From Prevotella sp. CAG:1031 (GTDB lineage Bacteria; Bacteroidota; Bacteroidia; Bacteroidales; Muribaculaceae), in the NCBI GenBank assembly GCA_000431215.1, contig HF985598.1, positions 11,536 through 66,419 on the forward strand: DNA of 54,884 nt, read 5' to 3'. How positions within the stretch are numbered: position 1 is the stretch's first letter; every line of letters starts with the position of its first letter. Below are positions 48,632 to 54,884 of this stretch, piece by piece. The position numbers and the translations under genes are program-made. The notes below the pieces were generated by a model. That model was not told the DNA's origin, searched no databases, and saw only the letters and a program-made list of their open reading frames with translations.

Positions 48632-49027
48632 TTATAATGCAATAGAATCTGGTGTGTCACCGGCCCAGAACCTGTACCAGGCAAGAGCGATGCCGCTGCG
48701 GACATCTTTCACAATATCCTTTCCGCGATAATAATTGTGGGCTAACGTAATCAGGGAATCCCCGACCATGGAACGGTGGCAGCTCATATGTCCGTAAGCC
48801 TTGAGGTAATATAATTTTGCTTTTAAAGAGTCAGCCGTGATGTCGGAGGGGTCTATTGACTCCAGAATCGCCAATGCGCTGTCGGGATATTCGGTAGCAA
48901 TTTTTTCTGCCTCCGAAAGAATCTGCGTTTGCTTTGAATGAGAACACGACACACCGATACTTGCCGCGATAACCACAACAAACACGACCATTAACGGGCG
49001 TCTATGAAAAAACTTAATTTTCATCAT
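48632..49027 (-). pseudogene. TPR-type regulatory lipoprotein, N-terminal fragment
   Basis: A 131-residue product with a lipoprotein signal (C28 in SIGVSC) and AEKIATEYPDSALAILESID, then ITADSLKAKLYYLKAYGHMS. Many Bacteroidales proteins start this way and continue with more TPRs, a membrane helix and a cytoplasmic coiled coil or DNA-binding tail, 500 residues or more. Here the frame closes WAGDTPDSIAL and homology probably ends about 48,660, next to the tRNA-Ser fragment. It is likely broken by the same rearrangement that moved the fragment here. Confidence 0.65.
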
Positions 49028-49204
49028 CTTTAAAGGCGGCCTCTACAAAGCCATCCGAACTACAAAGTTACAAAAAATGACGAAAAATAAGTGAATTGGC
49101 GCACAACGCATCTGATTTCTAAACTTAAACGGGCGCCGGAGATAATCATGAAGCTTTGACACAAAAAACATCGGCGTATTTACTCAAAAGTAAAACATTT
49201 TTCG

Positions 49205-49212
49205 TAACTTTG
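49205..49212 (+). promoter_or_regulatory. Bacteroidetes -7 box (TAACTTTG) for the toxin-antitoxin pair
   Basis: An exact -7 consensus 31 bases before the ATG at 49243, leaving a leader of about 24 bases where an antitoxin operator could sit. Confidence 0.6.
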
Positions 49213-49242
49213 CGGTTATTAAGGCAAAGAGACAATACAAAT

Positions 49243-49713
49243 ATGAGCGAGGCAGAACTTATACAGCTAAACAAAGACCATAACTGCACCCTTTACACCA
49301 TTCAGTTCATCACTGAGGATAAAGGGGAATATCTTCGTTTCTATAACCGTTTCAAAGACGACGCTACGTATAATGAAGATTTGGCCCGTATAGCCAAGTT
49401 CGTTGAAAGCATAGCTGATCTTGGAGCTTTGGAGCGTTTCTTCCGACCCGAAGGAAAGATGAGTGATCGAGTCTGTGCGCTACCGGTCGTTAAATCGAAG
49501 TTGCGCCTGTATTGCCTGCGACTCTCAGACAGCATTCTTATTCTTGGCAACGGTGGAGTCAAGAAAACGCGCACCTATGATGAAGATGATGAGTTGCGCG
49601 GATTTGTAGTCACCCTGCAAAACTTTGACAAACTTATCAAAGAGGGAGTGAAGGACGGAACCATTACTGTTTCCGAGAATGAAATTGAAACCGACAAAAC
49701 ATTTGATATATGA
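49243..49713 (+). CDS. RelE/HigB-like toxin of a type II toxin-antitoxin pair
   Basis: A 156-residue protein. Residues about 25-120 resemble the Gp49/HigB RelE-fold (YLRFYNRFKDDATYNEDLAR, IADLGALERFFRPEGKMSDR, VKSKLRLYCLRLSDSILILG, GGVKKTRTYDEDDELRG). The core (LRLYCLRL) and following K/R-rich strand fit mRNA interferases. It is longer than RelE (about 95), with an acidic tail. The XRE antitoxin follows with a 4-bp overlap. Toxin first, antitoxin second is the HigBA order. Ribosome-dependent mRNA cutting is inferred from the family. Confidence 0.75.
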   Translation: MSEAELIQLNKDHNCTLYTIQFITEDKGEYLRFYNRFKDDATYNEDLARIAKFVESIADLGALERFFRPEGKMSDRVCALPVVKSKLRLYCLRLSDSILILGNGGVKKTRTYDEDDELRGFVVTLQNFDKLIKEGVKDGTITVSENEIETDKTFDI

Positions 49714-49976
49714 AGACTGCCTTTGAGGAATACAATCGTATAGTGTCATCTATACCGGATAATATCCGCAGAGAAGTGGACATAGAAATGGCTGTGTCCA
49801 ATAGGATCTATGATTTGATGACCCAGAAAGGGTTGTCAAAAGCCGAATTTGCCCGCTCGATTGGTAAGCGCCCGTGTGAAATCACCAAGTGGCTGAGTGG
49901 CCAGCATAATTTCACCCTTTCCACACTCGCAATGCTATCCTCATTCTTCGGCCAGCCGATAATAATAGTCGGCTGA
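49710..49976 (+). CDS. XRE-family HTH antitoxin
   Basis: An 88-residue protein with a helix-turn-helix: IYDLMTQKGLSKAEFARSIG, then KRPCEITKWLSGQHNFTLST. The N-terminal helix EYNRIVSSIPDNIRREVDIE is acidic and could neutralise the toxin. The ATG overlaps the toxin stop by 4 bases. It should bind the leader upstream of the pair and repress it. Confidence 0.82.
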   Translation: MKTAFEEYNRIVSSIPDNIRREVDIEMAVSNRIYDLMTQKGLSKAEFARSIGKRPCEITKWLSGQHNFTLSTLAMLSSFFGQPIIIVG

Positions 49977-50045
49977 GATTTACATTTATGCTATGATGAC
50001 ACAAGCAACACGATTAAATTTTGAGATTTTAATATCGTTTTTGGC

Positions 50046-52153
50046 ATGAAGCATATTATTTTATTCATATTATGTGCTTGGACGTATTCATCAGTTATTG
50101 CACAAACTCATTATGATTATATGGGAGATGATGCAGTAGCTGGTGGCACAGATCGAGCTCTTAATGGTATTCTTATTATAATTGGACTGATTATATTAGC
50201 CATTGTTGTAATATTTATTTTGGCTGGTATCTTTAAAGTATACTATTGGTTTAATCCAAAAGCAGATTCAGTCTACCAGCAAGCTATAGCACAAAAAGAA
50301 AGGGAAAGAAAGCATGAAGAATATTTGCAAAAACAAAGAAAAAATGCCACTCCTGTAGCTATAGACCTCGGATTATCTGTTAAATGGGCATCTTTTAATT
50401 TAGGCGCCTATAAACCTTCTGATATTGGAGATTATTTTTATTGGGCAGAAAACGAACCGTCAATAGTAAATAAGCCAAAGCATTGTAAGGTTAAGACTAT
50501 AGGAGATATTGCAGGTGATAAAAATATGATGCTGCCACAAATCTGTGGAGCGAAAATTGGCGATTACCTACTGATAAAGAGTGTCGTGAACTTCTAGACA
50601 AATGTAAATGGGAAAACAAGATCCTTGATGGATTTGAAGGACGTTTAGTAACTGGTCCTAATGGCAATAGCATATTTTTTCCATTTAATCAAATGAACTA
50701 TACAACAGGGAAATATGTAGCCGGGCATTATTGGACTTCAAGTCCATATCATGGTAGTGAAAGTGCCAATGATTTAAGGTTCGGTGAAAATTGCAAACAA
50801 CCTGCTGAAATATGGTGCGCAACTGCAAATCGTTGTATGTTCTCCATTAGACCAGTTTTTACTACCATTTCAAAAGCAATAGCCGAAAAACAAAAGCAAA
50901 CTCTAGCTGAGAATGCATACTCACAAATTTCAGCAACGCGTGATAACTTATTTAATGCTTTCAATGATTATAAATATTATCAAGAGCAGTGTAAGATACG
51001 TAATGATGAGAAGATTCAAAAATATTTAGTTTATGGTGTAATTTTAGATAAAGAGAAGACGATTACAGATGAGTTTGGCGTAATTTATAGTTTGGATGGA
51101 AAACGTTTATTAGATGGAAAGCATTGTACGTGTAAGGAGTACAAAATAAAAGAAGGTACGGAATTCATATGTAATGATGCTTTTCGTGCAGACATCATGG
51201 TACGTATTTTCAATAGAAAGGAAAGTGATATAGAAAAAATCACACTCCCATCTACACTTGTATATTTCCATATTTCATCAATTCCGGAAGGTTGTTCGTT
51301 GGAATCATTAAGTCCAAATTATAGTATAATAGACGAACTTCTTATTGATATTAGAAAGCAGAGTATAGTTAAGTGTCTGAATCGATATGTTCAAAAAGTA
51401 GAGATATTTGAGCCTATTGTAGAAATCGAAGAATCGGCATTCATCAATTGTCGTGTATTGCAGGAAGTCATTTTACCTGATACGATCAGAATAATTGGCG
51501 ATAGTGCTTTCTCTTTTTGTACTTCTCTAATATCATACAACCTTCCTAAGGGTATTAAATCAATAGAGGCACGCGCATTTGAGGGGTGCAAAAACCTTCT
51601 TGAAATTAATTTAAATAAACAACTCCGTATAATAGAGTTTAAAGTCTTTGAAAGATGCACTAATCTGCAGGCATTGCACATTCCTAAAGATGTAGAGATC
51701 ATTGGTAATAAGGGGTATTGTTTTGGTGATTGCAAAAATTTACAAACATTAATTTATGATGCACAAGATGCCCATACAACTGGAATACCTAATGATATTA
51801 GATACTTAACTATAGGGAGTACCGTAAAAAAGCTACATAAAAACTTTCTGACAAAGAATGTATATTTGGAATCTGTAATAATTCCGGAAAGTGTAGTATA
51901 CATTGAAAGAGATTGTATCACAGACTGTTGGCGACTGAAAGAAATTACAATACATTCAGAAGAAATTGAACTTGAAGAGGGGTGGATAAGGAACTGCGCA
52001 AATCTTGAAACAATAAGAGTACATGCGAATATGTATAGGAAAATTCAATCTTTAATCCCCATGGATGAAAATCACAAATATAGAAATCCAAAGTTTAGAG
52101 AGGTTAAAATTAAAAAAATCTATAATCATCGGTTTTTGTTTTTTAAGTGGTAA
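50046..52153 (+). pseudogene. Exported FISUMP-type/BspA-like repeat protein, frameshifted in an A run
   Basis: Two frames join into one protein if one A is added to the five-A run at 50521-50525. The frame before it gives signal peptide MKHIILFILCAWTYSSVIAQ, a membrane helix (GILIIIGLIILAIVVIFILA) and VAIDLGLSVKWASFNLGAYK, a Fib_succ_major-type opening. Continuing with the extra A gives YDAATNLWSENWRLPTDKEC and ELLDKCKWENKI, then GHYWTSSPYHGSESANDLRF, the rest of that domain, and about 280 residues of BspA LRR_5 repeats (SAFSFCTSLISYNLPKGIKS). The repaired product would be about 702 residues. The loss is either real (slippage or phase variation) or a homopolymer sequencing error. AT-rich compared with the chromosome to the left. 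Confidence 0.8.
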
Positions 52154-52186
52154 CAATTTTTATGAATAAGCCAAATACAGAAATAA

Positions 52187-52294
52187 AGCGTTGGGGCATC
52201 TTCCAACAATTCAGGAATATTCAATGCACTAACGGGTAAATACGTACAGCCACGCGATGACACTTATTACATTGATGACTTCCGTCTTGACTAA
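52187..52294 (+). pseudogene. Fragment of an unrecognised C-terminus
   Basis: An open frame of 35 codons after a stop, ending GKYVQPRDDTYYIDDFRLD and a TAA. The ending has the YYIDDFRLD style of exported Bacteroidales carbohydrate-binding proteins. No start codon precedes it; it follows the BspA-like gene by 33 bp. Probably a remnant. Confidence 0.4.
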
Positions 52295-52369
52295 ATTGTG
52301 TTGATAATTAGGGTAAAGGGTACAAGGCTGTGTCCAAGCTGTTTGTGCTAGCTTTTCATTATCATGTTA

Positions 52370-52750
52370 TTAATCAATATTCCCCCATGCGTCGTTCTCG
52401 TCCATAAGGTCGTTGAATTGACGTTCGATTTCGCGGAGATTTTCTTCTTCCCATCGCGCTTCAAGCCGGACCTCATGCTGTTTCTTCCAATATTCAATGT
52501 CTTCAATAACGGAAAGGAGAATCCCATAACATTTATTCTCGATTTCATTAGAAGCATTTTGCTTAAGCTTTTCCAATACCCCTTTCTCGATTTCAAGTTT
52601 ACCACACCGTAAGAGGGCAACCAAAAGCTTAATGCCTCCTTTTGAATGAACTATTTCCGAAATCGTTTTCCCATGAAAGGAAGATACAACGCCAACATAT
52701 TCAGAACTTATCAGTTTGCTCTTGGCACCGCATATTGGGGCGTAGCTCAA
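52370..52750 (-). CDS. Hypothetical protein, second gene of an AT-rich pair
   Basis: A 126-residue predicted protein starting from a TTG at 52750 (MSYAPICGAKSKLISSEYVG), 6 bases after the stop of the preceding 424-residue gene, so likely translationally coupled. It is helical and charged towards the end: KGGIKLLVALLRCGKLEIEK, then ENKCYGILLSVIEDIEYWKK, ending DLMDENDAWGNID. No motif recognised. With the larger partner it could be an effector/immunity or two-part protein. Confidence 0.5.
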   Translation of the reverse strand: MSYAPICGAKSKLISSEYVGVVSSFHGKTISEIVHSKGGIKLLVALLRCGKLEIEKGVLEKLKQNASNEIENKCYGILLSVIEDIEYWKKQHEVRLEARWEEENLREIERQFNDLMDENDAWGNID

Positions 52751-52756
52751 ATGAAC

Positions 52757-54031
52757 TTACTGATTCCCTCGAATAAATCGAGAAAGTTCATTATTACCAA
52801 TCTCATCAAGAATATGATTGGGAATCAAAACGAGATTGTTCTCACAGAGCCATTTCAAGATGTCAGGATAATATTTGAACACATATAGCAAAGAGAACCC
52901 CTGAACAACAGGAGGGTATCCGAAGAATTTATCCGACATTACATAGCCATAGAAAAGCTTATCATCAAATGCCCACCCTTCTCCATACATTCGGTGTTCA
53001 GATAGCCCTTTCATGCTGTGCCTGCGCTGGTGAATTATTCCAACAGCATTATTCTTCTTGTCTGTAAAAGGCAACAATTGACGGGCAGCTTTATGCCTAC
53101 AATCAATTATACCCCATAACTCCCTATAATACTCTGTAAACATGTCTTTATAGAGTATATTTTTAGGATTGTCAAAGAAGAAATCAATCTCTGAAACGTC
53201 CGGAATATCATCATATTCCTCATCATCCCTGTCTATGAGACCTTTTGCTTTTTTGATGATTTTCTGCATCGTTTCATCATCAAAGTCAGTCTCGACATAG
53301 GAATCTTCCATATCAAATTCTCTTCGTTCATAAAAATCCGGATCACATTCGCTCATGGCGTCTTCATACGCAGAGGGGTCTAATCCATACATATGTTCAT
53401 TATAGAATCCATCATCTTCAGATAGAGCCATTAATTTTTGAGAGAACACGATGTAATCTCGTTGCTCATCTAAGAAGCTAAAAGAGCGCTCAATGTATAC
53501 CTGACAATGCTTATATCCATCGAACTCGACACCGAATTTTTCAGTGTCTTTAAATGTCTCAATAACATTTAAGTTGCTATCAACGATGTAATAACAATAC
53601 TGCGTATCCTCGTCTCTCAAATATTTGGCAACTTTTATAACGAAGTAGGAAGACTCTTTATCCCTAACATATGTGCCACCCCAAGAAGTAAATTCGGTTA
53701 CAGGATACATGATACGGGAAATCTTAAATGAGTATTGTGACTTATCTCCATCAGAAAGCTTTACAATCTTGCCCGAAGAGTACTTAATATTCTTATCCAG
53801 AGATACGTCAACAAAATCTCCTATTCGATTCACAATTTGGGTTTCCGGTTCGTCAAATTCCGAATACTCATAGCCGCATACCACTAATGCAAAACCATTG
53901 ATGAAGTCATGGCCAACAAAGAATAAAGACGAATCGGTTTCATCATATTCCATACGCGATTTGATTTTCTCAATCGACTCTTGAGACAAGACTTCGTCAA
54001 ATGGGATGACAGCTTCTTTTTTAGTATTCAT
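52757..54031 (-). CDS. Hypothetical protein, 424 residues
   Basis: Not recognised. A soluble, acidic, aromatic-rich protein without signal peptide: AVIPFDEVLSQESIEKIKSR at the start, then FTSWGGTYVRDKESSYFVIK, VIETFKDTEKFGVEFDGYKH, a low-complexity acidic centre (DFDDETMQKIIKKAKGLIDR, DDEEYDDIPD), then helical AARQLLPFTDKKNNAVGIIH with QRRHSMKGLS. The C-terminus (GYPPVVQGFSLLYVFKYYPD, ILKWLCENNLVLIPNHILDE) is helical. AT-rich and unlike the chromosome to the left, consistent with transfer. It shares a transcript with the 126-residue gene behind it and has its own promoter near 54145. Confidence 0.6.
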   Translation of the reverse strand: MNTKKEAVIPFDEVLSQESIEKIKSRMEYDETDSSLFFVGHDFINGFALVVCGYEYSEFDEPETQIVNRIGDFVDVSLDKNIKYSSGKIVKLSDGDKSQYSFKISRIMYPVTEFTSWGGTYVRDKESSYFVIKVAKYLRDEDTQYCYYIVDSNLNVIETFKDTEKFGVEFDGYKHCQVYIERSFSFLDEQRDYIVFSQKLMALSEDDGFYNEHMYGLDPSAYEDAMSECDPDFYERREFDMEDSYVETDFDDETMQKIIKKAKGLIDRDDEEYDDIPDVSEIDFFFDNPKNILYKDMFTEYYRELWGIIDCRHKAARQLLPFTDKKNNAVGIIHQRRHSMKGLSEHRMYGEGWAFDDKLFYGYVMSDKFFGYPPVVQGFSLLYVFKYYPDILKWLCENNLVLIPNHILDEIGNNELSRFIRGNQ

Positions 54032-54144
54032 AACGATAGTTTGTAAAAAAATAAGCAGTTGTAAATCTGGTGATTAGTGATAGCTATATTGATTTATAGT
54101 ACTGAATTACAAAAAAATACCTTTATCGCTATACTCGCCTAAGG

Positions 54145-54152
54145 CAAAATTA
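54145..54152 (-). promoter_or_regulatory. Bacteroidetes -7 box (TAATTTTG) for the 424-residue gene
   Basis: Minus-strand box followed by a long AT-rich leader of about 110 bases before the ATG at 54031. Confidence 0.5.
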
Positions 54153-54162
54153 CAAAAAATTC

Positions 54163-54309
54163 TTAATAGTCGATGAATTTTGCAAAGTATTTGAGGCAAT
54201 GTTCAGGCGCAGAAGACTCGCAGAACCACGGACGAACAGAAAATGAGATTAATACAGGGACTATCGGATGTCGCATAATGAGATTATCGTAATCATGATA
54301 ATGTTTCAT
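54163..54309 (-). CDS. Possible small protein, 48 residues
   Basis: ATG at 54307-54309 opens MKHYHDYDNLIMRHPIVPVL, then ISFSVRPWFCESSAPEHCLK and YFAKFIDY. It is in the 356-base gap between the 424-residue gene and the mobilisation-like fragment. The sequence is protein-like with two cysteines, but no relative is recognised; it could be a gene remnant. The frame is open a few codons further upstream (SKVFEAFMVGT), which points to a degraded longer gene. Confidence 0.35.
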   Translation of the reverse strand: MKHYHDYDNLIMRHPIVPVLISFSVRPWFCESSAPEHCLKYFAKFIDY

Positions 54310-54386
54310 AGTTCCAACCATAAATGCTTCAAATACTTTTGATTATTTTCGTCGAACTCACGTTAAATATGATAAATTCTCTACGA

Positions 54387-54809
54387 TTATCTTCGCCCCT
54401 TGAATTTTGACCTTTGGTACTTGTCTTTGTCGTTATCGTTCCACGGCAAATCGGAAGATGAACCGCCTGCGCCTGTGCCGACATGCGGTGTCGGAATTCC
54501 TCCGGAGGCAGTTTGAAGTGCTATGGCGAGGAGGCTGTGTTGGGATTCATCCACCTGTTCCCACGGCTCAAACAGCTCGTTGACCAACTCATGTAGTGTA
54601 ATCGCGCCACTATCGTACTTGTCGAGAAGATTCTGAGAAAGATCGTAAGAGGTGTTCTTGAACTCGTTGCCATGAAACAGCGTCGTGATTGACAGACTTG
54701 GATACATACGGTTGGGAATCCAGCCGCTGACAAGTTCTGCTCCTGATGACGGCGGTATCGTTCGGGATATGCCAAGCGGTGCAGTTCCTTCGTCCGATTG
54801 CAGGCAACA
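54387..54809 (-). pseudogene. C-terminal fragment of a large protein, possibly mobilisation-related
   Basis: An open frame of about 140 codons with no sensible start except an internal Met at 54707. It reads GTAPLGISRTIPPSSGAELV, GWIPNRMYPSLSITTLFHGN, LDKYDSGAITLHELVNELFE, then a Gly/Ser linker (GTGAGGSSSDLPWNDNDKDK) and basic tail YQRSKFKGRR. The closing Gly-Ser-acidic-basic tail resembles ends of relaxase or mobilisation proteins of Bacteroidales elements, but the match is weak. A stop at 54810-54812 and a protein-like frame on the other side (GGDSDDVYNVACN) hint at a one-base frameshift near 54800. An IS-like terminus lies immediately upstream. Confidence 0.4.
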
Positions 54810-54854
54810 TTATAAACATCATCGGAATCGCCGCCCGTTGACTGTCCCAACTCT

Positions 54855-54884
54855 GGGGTCAGCGGATTTTCCCGGTGGGCAGAC
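54855..54884 (-). mobile_element. IS-like terminal sequence (copy 2), cut by window edge
   Basis: Positions 54855-54881 are the reverse complement of 950-976, identical at all 27 bases. The run continues to the window edge, so the rest of the element, if any, lies beyond. In this orientation the presumed TG end of the element points out of the window. No transposase is visible in this window. Confidence 0.55.

Noticed and set aside
50046..52153. Two separate genes (50046-50597 and 50693-52153)
   Set aside because: Adding one A at 50521-50525 joins them through a continuous, well-formed domain, and the second has no plausible own start or promoter.

Overview
The window reads as chromosomal DNA of a Bacteroidales bacterium, most like the gut family Muribaculaceae. 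That placement is inferred from gene content and promoter style, not from a search. Supporting signs are repeated -7 boxes of the Bacteroidetes type (TAnnTTTG), DUF4468, DUF4286 and GIN-domain proteins, BspA-type leucine-rich repeats, a TonB protein with an N-terminal Cys motif, a 3-deoxy-octulosonate (Kdo) synthase and a pta-ackA acetate pathway.

Layout. At 0-1 kb there is a broken sugar-uptake operon: a PfkB kinase cut by the window edge and an MFS transporter whose first half is replaced by an IS-like terminus. At 1-6 kb lie a Crp/Fnr regulator, then a tight four-gene run (secreted protein, SecD-P1-like exported protein, small radical SAM enzyme, Cys-motif TonB protein), then a GH3 remnant. 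At 6-12 kb are housekeeping genes (GT2, ruvC, fmt, an RluA-type synthase, kdsA), a GMP-synthase glutaminase domain without its synthetase half, and tRNA-Phe. At 12-17 kb a Snf2-family ATPase is paired with a 607-residue partner. At 17-23 kb are an OmpA porin, an exported adhesin-like protein, ygiQ and uvrB. At 23-27 kb an exported TPR protein overlaps a membrane-anchored TIR-domain protein. At 27-35 kb are ackA-pta, a patatin phospholipase, a GH13 amylase, prs and an S9 peptidase. At 35-42 kb are a hairpin-rich repeat, a GIN-domain lipoprotein, a BspA-like protein, a three-lipoprotein operon, and a four-helix-bundle gene bracketed by short AAGGACCTTA-type repeats. At 42-45.5 kb are a GH5 glycosidase, queD-queE and a short malic enzyme.

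From 45.6 kb to the end the DNA is accessory. It holds a truncated ORF6N gene, an OxyR/ferredoxin/membrane Fe-S redox cluster, the 3' end of a tRNA-Ser (a likely integration scar), a truncated lipoprotein, a toxin-antitoxin pair, a frameshifted BspA-like gene, two unrecognised AT-rich genes, and a short mobilisation-like fragment next to a second IS-like terminus. The two IS-like termini, near 0.95 kb and at the window end, share a 27-bp identical core in opposite orientation.

The best candidates for undescribed systems are the TPR-TIR pair (periplasmic repeat protein plus membrane TIR with its presumed catalytic Glu intact), the Snf2 plus XPB-N-like pair, and the radical SAM/Cys-motif TonB/SecD-like cluster. 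All functional claims come from recognising motifs in translated sequence; no database search was run.
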